The notes under the pieces are model-generated. The model saw nothing but the letters and a program-made list of their open reading frames with translations. It had not been told where the DNA came from and searched no databases. Made by a program: the position numbers and the translations under genes. Below are positions 26,657 to 36,900 of a DNA stretch of 64,000 bases, one piece after another. The stretch's first letter is position 1. Each line of letters opens with the position of its first letter. Source of the DNA: Balamuthia mandrillaris. Lineage: Eukaryota; Discosea; Longamoebia; Balamuthiidae. The stretch covers positions 1-64,000 of the forward strand of contig JAVKOQ010000251.1 of the NCBI GenBank assembly GCA_031835245.1. The letters are read 5' to 3'.

Positions 26657-28924
26657 TTAACATAAGAGGCAAGCATCTCTTTTCCTCGTTCTACTTCCGG
26701 TCTCTGAAGAAGAGTGTTGCGAAGGAAGACCCAACAACGAACTTATCTTTGAAAAGTGAGGCTTGTGTTTTCGAGCCTCATTCTCCGCCTCCACCTCTTT
26801 AGCCGCTTCTTCTTTTCTCCTCCGTTCTTGTACTTCTTCAGCAATTTCATAACAAGTGCGAAACGGTTTCTTTGGTTGTTGCTTGTTGACCCAGTCCCGC
26901 AGGTCTGTTCCTTTAGGAATGGCAATCTGAAGATGCGTTTGGGAGAGGTTGCGATAGAGAGAGGGCAGCTGACCGCGGCCCAGTTGGGGTTTGAGCCAAT
27001 TGCTGGCGCCGGTTCCCCCTCCTATTATCTTATCGCGTACATAGTTGAGCTGAATGTTAAACTCTTGCTCGTTTTTTAGTGCTCCCTCTGACCCTATATG
27101 AAGATGATTTTTTGTAAGAGATCAACCGATAGTGGCGCTGGAAATAAACAGCGAGAAAGAAAAGAGACACAAAGAAAGGAGAAAGAAAACAACAAGGAAG
27201 AAAAAAGTACGAGAAAAGAACAAACCGAGGCCAGGACATTCAGGCGTCAATGGGCGGATCAAATGTGCGTCCTCCTCCAGGTGCAGCCAATAATACCAAC
27301 CGCCGCCCCACCCTATTTTTGTTTAAACGTTTGTATTAGCAATGAAACGTGAAACTTGGCAGGGACAAACCTTCAAAGTGGATGAGCATCAAATGCGGTT
27401 CGATACGCGCAAAGACACGCGCCACCGACCAAATGTTAAACGAGTCTAACACTTCAACACAGTCACCTATCATCCGATATAACAATTTAGCTCGAAGAAG
27501 AAAAACAAGAAGAGGAAAGAACAAGCAAGAACAAGCAGAAGCACAAGAACAAGAACAAGAACAAGAACAAGAACAAGAACAAGAACAAGAACAAGAACAA
27601 GAACAAGAACAAGAACAAGAACAAGAACAAGAACAAGGACAACAACAACAACAACAACAACAGACGACTACAAGAAGAAGAAGAAGAAGAAGAAGAAGAA
27701 GAAGAAGAAGAAGAAGAAGAAGAAGAAGAAGAAGAAGAAGAAGAAGAAGAAGAAGAAGAAGAAGAAGAAGAAGAAGAAGAAGAAGAAGAAGAAGAAGAAG
27801 AAGAAGAAGAAGAAGAAGAAGAAGAAGAAGAAGAAGAAGAAGAAGAAGAAGAAGAAGAAGAAGAAGAAGAAGAAGAAGAAGAAGAAGAAGAAGAAGAAGA
27901 AGAAGAAGAAGAAGAAGAAGAAGAAGAAGAAGAAGAAGAAGAAGAAGAAGAAGAAGAAGAAGAAGAAGAAGAAGAAGAAGAAGAAGAAGAAGAAGAAGAA
28001 GAAGAAGAAGAAGAAGAAGAAGAAGAAAGAAAGAAAGAAAGATCTTACCAACGGTATAGGGAGGTGATAAGGCATAAGCCTTATACACATCCTTCCAACA
28101 AAACTTGTCTGCATGTTGTTCCTTTTCATCTTCTTCCGGTCCTCTTATCTTCCAATCCCCCAACTCGCCGCTCTCTCTTCCTTCTCCAGGGAATCCACCT
28201 TCCTCTTGTTTCGCTCCTTCCAACGTCAAAGAAGAAGTAGCAATTCGCTTTCTTTTCCTTCCACCTATGCCTTGTCTGCGAAGAAGAACGAATTTCGAAT
28301 GTTCTCCTCCTTCTCTTTGCTCCTGACGAACTTTATCATAGAGCTCCCGAATGTCGCGTTTAACCAGCCTCTTCCAATAGAAGTCGGAGGAGGCCACCAT
28401 GCACCACTGCCGAGAGACTTGACACAGCGAGCAGAGGTCCTTTGGCCCCAGATGACAGAGCACGTGAAGGAAGAGGTTCTCGTCGGCTGTTTGGAAGCAC
28501 TCTTGGAGCATGAGAGAAGTTCCACCCGAAGCATCTTCACCTCCTTCCTCTCCCGAATTAGCACCTTGGTCAATATTTTCGTTGTCGTTATAGTGGTCGT
28601 TATAGTCATCGTCATGGAGACGTTCTTTTTGTTTTTGTGGGCGTTTATCGTGGAAGAATCGCTTGTGTTGTTCCTCTTTGAGGGCATTGCCGCTGGGTAC
28701 GGAGAGCTCTTCGTACTGCATGACTTCCATCCGTGTTTGGCCTACACAACACAAACCAAAAGAAAAGAAAAGAAAAGAAAAGAAAAGAAAAGAAAAGAAA
28801 AGAAAAGAAACAATAAATAAATAAATAAAAAACGAAAATAATAATTAAAAAAAAAAAACAGACCTGGAGGGGGTTTGTCTTTGTCTCCAAGTTTTAAGCC
28901 AACAACCTCTGGATTAATGAACAT
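26657..28924 (-). CDS. F-box protein with an MBT-like region
   Basis: Five exons (28924-28864, 28741-28049, 27466-27371, 27312-27226, 27093-26657) give 457 residues; exon 1 (MFINPEVVGLKLGDKDKPPP) is joined in phase. The F-box is DENLFLHVLCHLGPKDLCSL through WCMVAS...FYWKRL at residues ~95-140, implying binding to Skp1 in an SCF ubiquitin ligase. A charged linker follows, then a segment of MBT/Tudor type: GDCVEVLDSFNIWSVARV, HLMLIHFEG, and GGGWYYWLHLEEDAHLIRP, which may bind methylated lysine or other partners. The C-terminal third is helical and charged and ends in CLLC, a CaaX-like tetrapeptide. Intron 2 contains the largest microsatellite of the window. Confidence 0.8.
27538..28040. repeat. 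giant (GAA)n and GAACAA array in F-box intron 2
   Basis: GAACAA units (27540-27650), a short CAA run, then an uninterrupted (GAA)n from about 27672 to 28026, roughly 118 units, then GAAA tetramers. On the sense strand of the gene this is (TTC)n directly after the GTAAGA donor. Confidence 0.97.
28757..28808. repeat. (AAAAG)n pentamer repeat in F-box intron 1
   Basis: About ten AAAAG units on plus followed by AAATA units; sense strand is T/C-rich (CTTTT)n just upstream of the acceptor of exon 2. Confidence 0.95.
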
Positions 28925-29256
28925 AGTGGTTAAATACCTCTGTTGAAAGTCGAGAACTACCTACCGCAAACGGGCGACCAACCAAAAGCAAAGCAAACCC
29001 AATGAAAAGCGCTGTAGAAAAAGCAAACAACAGACGAAAAGTTAACCACTGCTGCTGCGCTGCTGCTAGATATCTTCTGTCATACAGAGCTGTCGATAAC
29101 AACGAATCAGCTGAGACGGTTGCTTGGCAGCATGAATGAATGAGAGCTTTACGTTTCTTGTGCGGCTGACTCTATGACTTGTCTTGCTGTTTGCGCTCTC
29201 CTTTCTTTCAGTTTCTTTTCACTTTTCGCCACTGCTGCGGTTGGTGGTTCTGATGG
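28925..29256. other. divergent intergenic region
   Basis: Between the F-box start (minus) and the poly-Q upstream frame (plus). A 62-codon minus-strand frame (29102-28914) with a hydrophobic core overlaps the F-box start; it is probably a chance or upstream frame. No RNA gene seen. Confidence 0.4.
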
Positions 29257-29296
29257 ATGATGATGGCCTGCGCCGCCGCCTCCTCCTTGTCCTCCT

Positions 29297-29352
<56 letters not shown>

Positions 29353-29493
29353 GCGGTTGATGAGGCAACAGTGGCCCCACCACCAGCGTTTCACCTGTCG
29401 ACACGAAAGGGGAGGTTCTCTTTTGGTTTTACCGCGGTGAACACCACCCCTAGGGGGAGGGAAGCAAGGGAGGAAGGGAGCAGCAAGAGATGA
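29257..29493 (+). other. poly-glutamine upstream open reading frame
   Basis: ATGATGATG starts a 78-codon frame with about 17 consecutive CAG glutamines (29299-29349). Its TGA overlaps the ATG of the next gene (ATGA at 29490-29493). It may be a translated uORF controlling the neuferricin-like gene through reinitiation, or just a CAG microsatellite in the leader. No protein family recognised. Confidence 0.3.
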
Positions 29494-30467
29494 AGCAAAG
29501 AAAAAAGAGAGAAAGTAGCACAAATGACAAACATAACAACATCAATAACAACCTCAACCAAAAGAAACCTACTTTACAACCTCAGCCACAAGCGAGCCTT
29601 GTCCCGTGGCTGAGCTTTACTGCTTTGTTTCTTCTCATTCTGTTCTTCCTCCCATTCCCTTCCTCGCTCTCCTCCTCTTTCCTCTTCCACCTGCCCCTCA
29701 ACCAAGCTAACTACCACCACCACTCGTCTCCTTCCTCTTCCACGGAAGAAGACCCCTTTGCTTTCGCCACCTCCTCCAAAATGATCACCCAAGAAGAGCT
29801 CTCCCATCACTCTGCTTCTTCTTCTTCTTCTTCTGCTGCTGCTGACACCCAGCTGTGGCTTTCCCTGTTGGGCCACGTCTTTGATGTGACTCAAGGCCAA
29901 ACCCACTACGGCCCTTCAGGCGCCTACTCCTTCTTCACAGGAAGGGACGCCTCTGCCGCTTTCATCACCGGCCAGTTCACCGAGGAAGGGCTCAAGGAAG
30001 AGGCGGACGAGGTGCTCACCCCACAGCAGCTGCTGGAGCTGGTGGAAGGCTGGTTGCAGTTCTACAAGGACAGGTATACGCTGGTAGGTCGTTTGGTGGG
30101 CCGTTTTTACACAGAGCAAGGCAAGCCCACGGATGCTTTGGAGCGTGTCAGACAGGGCTTGCAGGCGGGGCGTCAGCTGAAGCAACAGGAGCAAGCAGAA
30201 AGAGAGACCCTACCGCCTTGCAATCGCAGGTGGAGCCAGGACGAAGGTGCGGTGGTTTGGTGCAGCAAAAGCAGTGGGGGTGTGCGTAGGGACTGGGAGG
30301 GCGTGCCACGCCAGTACTATGGGGTTGCATCGCAGGCGGATGGCAAAGTTACGAAAAAGTGTGTTTGTGTTAAGGAAAGAGGGGAGAGTGAGAACGATCC
30401 TAACCTGCGGGTCTATCCAGGTTGCGATCCTTCCGCTTCGCTTTGTAAAGTGGAAAGCAAGTCATGA
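29490..30467 (+). CDS. neuferricin-like cytochrome b5 domain protein
   Basis: An intronless frame of 325 residues. A basic N-terminus precedes one membrane/signal helix (PWLSFTALFLLILFFLPFP), a serine-rich stem and a cytochrome b5-like heme/steroid-binding domain (LSLLGHVFDVTQGQTHYG, YSFFTGRDASAAFITGQF, residues ~120-165). This is the MAPR/neuferricin (CYB5D2) subtype, where a membrane helix is followed by the domain and a C-terminal extension with conserved cysteines (here CNRRWS, VVWCSKS, CVCVKE, YPGC). Such proteins bind heme at the ER, the Golgi or outside the cell. Absence of introns is unusual here. An upstream poly-Q frame overlaps its start by four bases. Confidence 0.82.
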   Translation: MKQRKKRESSTNDKHNNINNNLNQKKPTLQPQPQASLVPWLSFTALFLLILFFLPFPSSLSSSFLFHLPLNQANYHHHSSPSSSTEEDPFAFATSSKMITQEELSHHSASSSSSSAAADTQLWLSLLGHVFDVTQGQTHYGPSGAYSFFTGRDASAAFITGQFTEEGLKEEADEVLTPQQLLELVEGWLQFYKDRYTLVGRLVGRFYTEQGKPTDALERVRQGLQAGRQLKQQEQAERETLPPCNRRWSQDEGAVVWCSKSSGGVRRDWEGVPRQYYGVASQADGKVTKKCVCVKERGESENDPNLRVYPGCDPSASLCKVESKS

Positions 30468-30499
30468 CTTGCGTTAACCGTGAAACACAAATAACATTT

Positions 30500-30541
30500 T
30501 CGTTTGTTGTTGTAGTGGAGAGAACATGAAGTAGAATCAAA

Positions 30542-30579
<38 letters not shown>

Positions 30580-30706
30580 ATGTTGTTGTTGTGGAGAAGA
30601 GAACATGGCGTAGAAGCAAAAGAACAGAGAGAGATGTTGTTGTTGTTGTGGAGAAGAGAACATGAAGTAGAAGCAAAAGAACAGAGAGAGAGAGAGAGAA
30701 AAGATT
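30500..30706. repeat. ~55-bp minisatellite, three copies with (GA)n
   Basis: Three imperfect copies of a unit containing TTGTTGTTGTGGAGAAGAG, AACATGAAGTAGAAGCAAAA and GAACAGAGAGAG at about 30505, 30582 and 30632. They lie between two converging stops and could be read as the 3' untranslated region of either gene. Confidence 0.85.
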
Positions 30707-30718
30707 TGAGTATGTTTA

Positions 30719-31999
30719 CTATGACGAATAACGAGATACCCACCGAAGTAGAGCATAAGCTCTCTTCACGACAGGCGCATCGATCATCTTGCCACCTACA
30801 GAAGTGGAGCCTTTGCCCTCCTTTTGGGCCGCCTCGTAGGCCTCCACTACTGCCTTGGCGTGCTCTATTTCCTGCAGTGAGGGCGAGAAGCACTCGTTGA
30901 TAATGTCCACTTGCGATGGGTGAATGGCGAACATGCCCTTCATGCCAAGATGTTTTGCATTGTTGGCGGTCATGCGCAAGCCTTCCCCCGACTTAAAGTT
31001 CACAAACTACTCCCAACCGAAATGACGAATGAATAAAAAATACAACAACAAGGAACGAGGAGGAGGAAAACAAGAAGAACAAGGACAAGGACAAGGACAA
31101 GAATCAGAACGTAACAACGACGACAAAAAGTACGTAAGGGTGAACGTACGGGACTCTCCAGAGCAACAATGGAGGCCGCACGTGCAGCAATGGCGATTTG
31201 CGCTCTGGCATGGTCCAGCAATGTGGCGCAGGAGCGATCGTCCGAGGAGGAGCTCTGCAAGCCCATGTCTGTCAGGAAGTCGTCAGCACCAAAAGCCACA
31301 CCTACCACGCGGCAAGAGGCACTGCATATCTCTCGCGCATTGGCAATGCCGTTGCCTGTTTCCAACCATGGCACTAGCCGAGTCTTTCCTATGGGCTTGT
31401 CGTTATGTCGTTGGAGCCATTCGTGTTCAAGTTTGGTGAGGCACTCATCGATCAGAGCGAGTTCGTCTGCGCTGCCGACCTTTCCAATGGAGACGCCGTA
31501 AATGTGGTTTCCTATCACTGCTCTCAAGTCTTCCTCCATCAGACCTTTTTTTGTTCGTGTGAGTGGTCAACTGGGAAAACACAAAACCAAAAAAAAAAGG
31601 GGTATATAATGCTGCTGGCTGCTGCACTAACTAAAAAAGCGAGAAATATTTACCTGTCGTGAAAGAGTTGACGCGGGGGATGAGTTTGGTATTGAGGGGA
31701 TCATACTTGGTAGCCAAACGAGGTAAAAAGTCCTGTATGGCCTCTCTGGCGGCTACCTTTTGCTCTGGCGGCACTGAGTCCTCCATGTCTGGCATCAGCA
31801 CGTCCGGTCGCCAGTCCGAGGAAAGAGCCTTGTCCAGCAGCTTTGTTCTGCCTGGCACGAACAACAAACTGCGTGCTGCTGTTTTGCTGACTGTGAGCTT
31901 GAGTGGTTGAAGGTGAAGATTGTTCCGGGCGTAAGCCGTACGTACAAAGTTGTTCGATTTGTTGGGGGGCAGCGGCGTCTTGATGAAGCGTCCTTGCAT
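30719..31999 (-). CDS. HpcH/HpaI aldolase, citrate lyase beta-like (CLYBL type)
   Basis: Three exons (31999-31654, 31544-31150, 31006-30719) give 342 residues, the length of mitochondrial CLYBL. A basic Ser/Thr-containing N-terminus suitable for mitochondrial import is followed by RSLLFVPGR, VLMPDMEDSVPPEQK, LIPRVNS, LVPWLETGNGIANA, VVGVAFGADDF, and the late GMFAIHPSQVDIIN and MIDAPVVKRA. These are the TIM-barrel and Mg/CoA motifs of the citramalyl-CoA/malyl-CoA lyase family. Expected reaction: cleavage of beta-hydroxy-acyl-CoA such as citramalyl-CoA in mitochondria. Intron 2 carries TTGTCC-type repeats on the sense strand. The last eight residues read past a possible GTGGGT donor, but that length fits the family. 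Confidence 0.88.
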
Positions 32000-32084
32000 T
32001 TGGACGTGAGAATAAGTACACCGCAGTGGTCCTCAACAAGGCCTCTCTTGGCTTGGCAAGTCCCTGTACTCTCATCTTGCCTCC

Positions 32085-32262
32085 TTGCTCTCTCTGCTCT
32101 CTGCCTCCTCTGCTCTCTCTCTCTCTCTCCCCTCTCTCTCCTCTCCTCTCTGTGCTCTCCTCTCTCCCTCTCCCTCCTCTCTGCTCTCTGCTCTCTGCTC
32201 TCTGCTCTCTGCTCTCTGCTCTCTGCTCTCTGCTCTCTGCTCTCTCCTCTCTCCTCTGTGCA
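32085..32262. repeat. CT-rich tract and GCTCTCT heptamer repeat
   Basis: Irregular CT-rich DNA followed by about ten GCTCTCT heptamers between the CLYBL start and the MFS stop. It is the same unit as in the P450 intron at 12.1 kb. Confidence 0.93.
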
Positions 32263-32317
32263 TAAACAACGGTGTCTTTATTTGCCCGCTTTCATCTTCT
32301 TTTCCTACCTTCGTCGT

Positions 32318-33465
32318 TCATTTCACTTCCTCTTTTGATATCCGCCACGCCTCCCCTTCTCTCTCCAATTGGAGATAGGAGTCTTTGTCTTCTTCTTTTT
32401 CCGCACACTCGCTACTCTCTCCTCCTCCATCTTCCTCTCTCCACCGCAACCACCTGCCTCCTCTCCTCCTAGAGAGCGAGGCAAAGAGCACCTCTCTCTC
32501 CGTCCAACAAAAGAGCAGCGTATTCAGTCCAATGAGCACCGCCAACACCCTGAACATGACCCTGGGACCCCACCTCTCGTACAACCAACCTCCAAAGACC
32601 GCCCCCACGAACCCTCCCAACCCGGAAAAGAGCCCTCCAAAAATGGTTTGGGCGGTGGCCTCCAGCCCCCTTGGTGCCAGGCTGCTGGTGTGGTGAATGC
32701 CTGCCGCCCATGTTGCCCCAAAGGTTAAGCCGTGGAGAAGCTCGAAGGGAAGAACCTGTTTTTTTTCATAAAATACAACGAAAAAGAATACGAGTGATCA
32801 TGGATGAGAAGGGAACGCCAATGAGAAGTAACAAAGGAAATGGCAACAACAAGAACAGCAAGAGCAAGAAGAAGAACAAGAAGAACAAGAAGAACAAGAA
32901 CATGAGTACAAGAGAACAATGAAAAGGACAGATGGAGGAACATGAATACAAACCAGCCAGGCGTGGTTGAGGTAGGAATAGGCCAAGAGACGGAGCAAAT
33001 AGGCCAACATGGCAGTAACCAGCAGCGCGTGCACGCCAAACCGCCTCAAAGCCCAGCCAGCATAAAAGAAGAAGGGTATCTCGGTGGCCACCGTGAACAC
33101 CAAAGAAAGGCCCATAAGCAATTCGCTGCCACCAATCTCCCTCAAGAATAAGAATAGAAAGGAGCTGATGATGCAAAAGCCCATGCCCATGATGAAGATG
33201 GTAAAGAAAAAAGAGACTACTCGCCCGTTGGCCAACAGCACCCTGACCTCTCTCCATGCTGGCAAGGCCTGTACTTCTGGAAAGGATATGCGAGACAACC
33301 ACAGGGCCAACACGAAGAGCAGCATGCCAATCGCATAGACTGCCAATCCCCAGAACCATGTCGATGCTATGCTCAACACGTATCCCATTATCAGCGCCAA
33401 TAATCCCTGTTTTTTCATACATGGTAAATCTTTGCCACAAAGAAGAGACGAACGAGACAGAAGAG

Positions 33466-33539
<74 letters not shown>

Positions 33540-34077
33540 CCCAGCTAATAGCTCCCCATAGCCGCTCGCGTCCATAGTTCTCCTTGCCTCCTCCAGAGGA
33601 ATGCAACCACAGTAGTACTGTGTTGTCCAACAGTGGTCCCACCGGAGCTTCAGTCGCTGCCAACAAGACCATTACTAGTGTGATGCCGACGAACCCCTCA
33701 GCCTCCCACAGCAACAACATCATGAAAGCGGCCAGCAGACAGCTGAGAGCCATCAAAGGTTTGTGCTGCTGCGTCCTATCTGCAAGGAAGCCCCAAAGAG
33801 GAGCTGTAACGAAGGAGATGAACGGCCGCACACCGGCGATGAGACCGATTTGCCATTTGTCCAGTCCTTTGGCCTCCCAGAAGAGAGCCAAGAAGGGAAC
33901 GGCAGATGCTAAGCTGGCAAACAGAACAAAGTAGAGGAACTTGGGATAGAAAGTCATTACACCTTTGCCACTAAACGCCCGATCAAACCGAAAGCAGAAG
34001 CCGCCAGAATAAACTTCTTTGCTGCTGCCTTCTCCTGGAAAGATGGTTGGTGGTGATGAAGCTTCATCCTTGGCCAT
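32318..34077 (-). CDS. major facilitator superfamily transporter, MFSD6-like
   Basis: Three exons (34077-33541, 33406-32954, 32755-32318) give 475 residues with twelve predicted helices. Features: FYPKFLYFVLFASLASAVPF start helix, the family motif PLWGFLADRTQQHKPLM (motif A-like loop 2-3), RERLWGAISWG in helix 5, a second half starting GRVVSFFFTIFIMGMGF, GLFSGLGGFVGAVFGGWLYE and a hydrophilic Glu-rich C-tail. The LWGAISW pattern matches the MFS_1-like/MFSD6 subgroup; the substrate is unknown. Both introns carry sense-strand pyrimidine repeats: a roughly 65-bp (CT)n in intron 1 and TTGTTC/TTC in intron 2. It is the last host gene before the AT-rich island. Confidence 0.88.
33470..33536. repeat. 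(GA)n microsatellite in MFS intron 1
   Basis: About 33 pure GA units on plus; (CT)n on the sense strand, starting immediately after the GTATT donor. Confidence 0.97.
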
Positions 34078-35469
34078 TTTCTTTTTCTTCTCTTTACTCC
34101 TCCGGCGTCAAAGAAGCAAAAATGCAGTGTTCTGGTAAGGTGGGTGGTGGTTCTTCCTCGCTCATGCAGGGAGTTTTTTGTTTCTCTGCGCTGTCTTTTA
34201 CATCCCCAAGCAACATTCTTTGATTTTTGCAGACAACTTGGCCATTTTTTGATTTCATGAGGAAAAATGATTCAACACAGAGGTGCAGCAGAGTACACTA
34301 AGTATGTATAACGCTGAATTTTTTTAATATGGTTTGGTTCCCCAACCAAAACATATTCAAAAATAAAACACAACTAAAACACAATCAAAATATAACTGAT
34401 TTGGAGTTATAAAAGATTAGGATTGTTAAGATAAAGCAATGAAAGACCCAAACTTTATCAAACTAAAAATAAGGATATTGGAAAACCAGCCATTTCTTTC
34501 ATTAGGACTTCTTGTCAACACTCTCCCTGATACCTCCAAATTTTCTTGCCCTTTTCATTTTCCCCTTTTCCTTGTAACACATTCAAAGTACACACTTTGG
34601 TCCATACCCCTTTTCTTGTGAATAAACCCAGAGTTGCTTACATGTTGTCCCTTTCTTGATCCGCAGGGTTATTCCCCATCAATAAGGAGTACAAGTGATT
34701 ATGAGTATCTTGTTTGCAATATATTGGGTAGAGAATGTGTAACAGGTAAAACTACTTGTATTATATGTTGGGTTTGCTAAAGAAGAGAGAGTGCCTTTTA
34801 CCAGGATTACTATTTTAGAAATTCCAATGAGAAAAGAAACCAGGAACAGAAATGCTGAAAATAGGAGGTAAACAGAGAAAGTAGAAAAGAGTGTCAATAA
34901 AAGCTTGAAAATCAGCAGTATAGAAGGATTCAACAGAATTGATGGCCTGAGGTTTAATATAAATGCAAACAGTGATAAGTTGATTAGAAACATCCTTCCA
35001 GGTAAAATGGAACTGTTTTAAAGATAATTATCTGAGGCAGGATACTTGGCCTTGAATTTAATTTGTGTGTTAATAGTTGCACATTAAGTATAAAAAAGGG
35101 AGCAACTCTTTTTGCACTTGTTTAAGGATGAATTAATGTATTTACATGAATAACAGTCTGATAAAGAGAAGAAAAGGGTCTAACTGGAAGCTATTAGTTA
35201 ACATCCAGGAGGTCTTGAATAGCATTGACAATACGTTCCTGCTCAGACAAAGAAAAAGACTTCTTATAATATTGTTTTAAATTTTCAACTATGGAATCAT
35301 AAGAACCTTTCTTCCTTTTTTCACATTACTTCTAAGAATTGATAAAATCCAGAAGAATTCCATACTTCTAACTTGCTGCTTATAATCTCTATAATTATCT
35401 TTTATCTTTTACAACAATTCTTGTATTATTTCATCTCTTGTGCTCTGTTGCATTTTATCATCACCATTT

Positions 35470-35690
35470 GTGGTCCTTTATCCTAAGACAATGGAGGACA
35501 GATAGATAAAAAGACTACTAAGTGGCTAAAACTATCATTGAGTAGGCTAGCTCTTAGTATTATGTTGCTAACAGAATACAATCACACTTTTATAACATTA
35601 TGTAAGGAACTAGGCAGTTTAAACAGGCCTCCTATCATGGCCACCAGGCATTAGTATTGAGCTATGTGCAGCTTTCTTCCTCAACAAACA
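35470..35690 (-). repeat. island repeat, copy 1
   Basis: Read on minus, it aligns along ~200 bp with copies 2 and 3: GAAAGCTGCACATAGCTCAA, a central GTTAGCAACATAATACTAAG, then AGCCACTTAGTAGTCTTTTT and CTGTCCTCCATTGTCTTAGG. Similarity by eye is about 65-75%, with indels. Confidence 0.75.
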
Positions 35691-36045
35691 ATATGAACCA
35701 GACTAATTCAAGAGGACAGCCAGCTGTGAAAAACAGAAACAGAAACTCACATTACCTTTGTCCTTGTCATTACCTTTGCTATTGCTTTTGTTGTTGCTAT
35801 TGCTGTTGTCACATTGACATAGTCATGATCATGTTGTCATTGTTGCTACCATTGCCCTTGATATTGCTCACAATGCGATCATCAGTGTATTTTATAATTG
35901 AATAGTGATGACTTGATGATTGTACCAGTGGCAATGACAGTTAAAGAGGTGAGAAATGGAGCAGAAGGTCGGGAAAAAAGAAGTAAAAGGCCAAAAGGAA
36001 CAAGAACTGCAGGCGCTGTGAAAAGACTTTTGACCATGAAGTGAA

Positions 36046-36120
36046 CAAGACCAAACAATAAGCTTTTTTCATGTGAATAAGCTTATTGTTTGGTCTAGTT
36101 TTATTCACATGAAAAAAGGT
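36046..36120. repeat. interleaved inverted repeats (A-B-A'-B')
   Basis: Arm A is AGACCAAACAATAAGCTT and arm B is CTTTTTTCATGTGAATAA. They are followed by the reverse complement of A and then the reverse complement of B. Because the arms are interleaved, only one hairpin at a time can form on a strand, or a pseudoknot. Confidence 0.88.
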
Positions 36121-36599
36121 GTGAATCAAAGGCATCCACTAGGTCATTAATTTATTGGGCCAGTAGGGGATTTCTCACCAACACAATGGACATAGGGAAA
36201 AAGTCCTTTAATAGAATGATGAAAAGAAATATATATACAAGGAGAGATAGGGATAGGTAGTAGTAGTAGTAATAAGAAGTTTATTTGCTCTGAGAGCAAC
36301 ACAATAGGGATAGGTATTATGGGAGAGTGGTATAACACTGCTTTAATAGCAGTTTAGAACTAAGGGCCATATGACCAATGCCAAAGGGTTTGTGATGCAC
36401 CAACACAAAATAACACATACATGGATCTGATTCCATTCTTTAATTCTGCTTCTGTGAAGCTCCATTTTCTCTCTTTCTCTCTCCTTCTCTTGTTTTTCTT
36501 TGGACATTACTTATGTTAATTATGGATAAGAAACAAGATTGTTACAAGAGAGTAAAAAAGCAGGCATAGAATAATGGTCAAGGTGCAAATGGTCATATT

Positions 36600-36900
36600 A
36601 TTCATTAGGAAAGAAAGCTACACACAGCTTAACACCTATGTATCAATTGGTGGCCATAATTGGATGCTTGTATAACTGTCTGCTGATTATTGATTGGACA
36701 TATGTTCTCCCTGTTCTTTCTCTTTTTGTCATCAAATGATGATATGAAGGTAAGGTTATATCTTGTTAGCAATAGAATACCAAGAGCCAGCCTAGCCTAT
36801 TCAAGGACAGCAAAAGCCACTTGGAATTCTTTCTATTTATCTGTCTATCCATTCATCCTCTATGTTGTTATTTTATATTCCCTTTTTCTCTTTTTGACAG
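36600..36900 (+). repeat. island repeat, copy 2
   Basis: Aligned blocks: GAAAGCTACACACAGCTTAA, GTTAGCAATAGAATACCAAG, CAAGGACAGCAAAAGCCACT and ATCTGTCTATCCATTCATCC. Matches copy 3 in the same orientation and copy 1 inverted. Confidence 0.78.

Noticed and set aside
27349-28059. Long poly-Arg, poly-Leu, poly-Phe, poly-Lys frames over the GAA arrays (27.5-28.0 and 62.5-62.8 kb)
   Set aside because: They arise because a triplet repeat is open in all frames; in the first case the array is in an intron whose flanking exons join in phase.
28914-29102. 62-residue minus-strand frame with a hydrophobic core upstream of the F-box gene
   Set aside because: No homology, overlaps the F-box start; treated as a possible uORF only.
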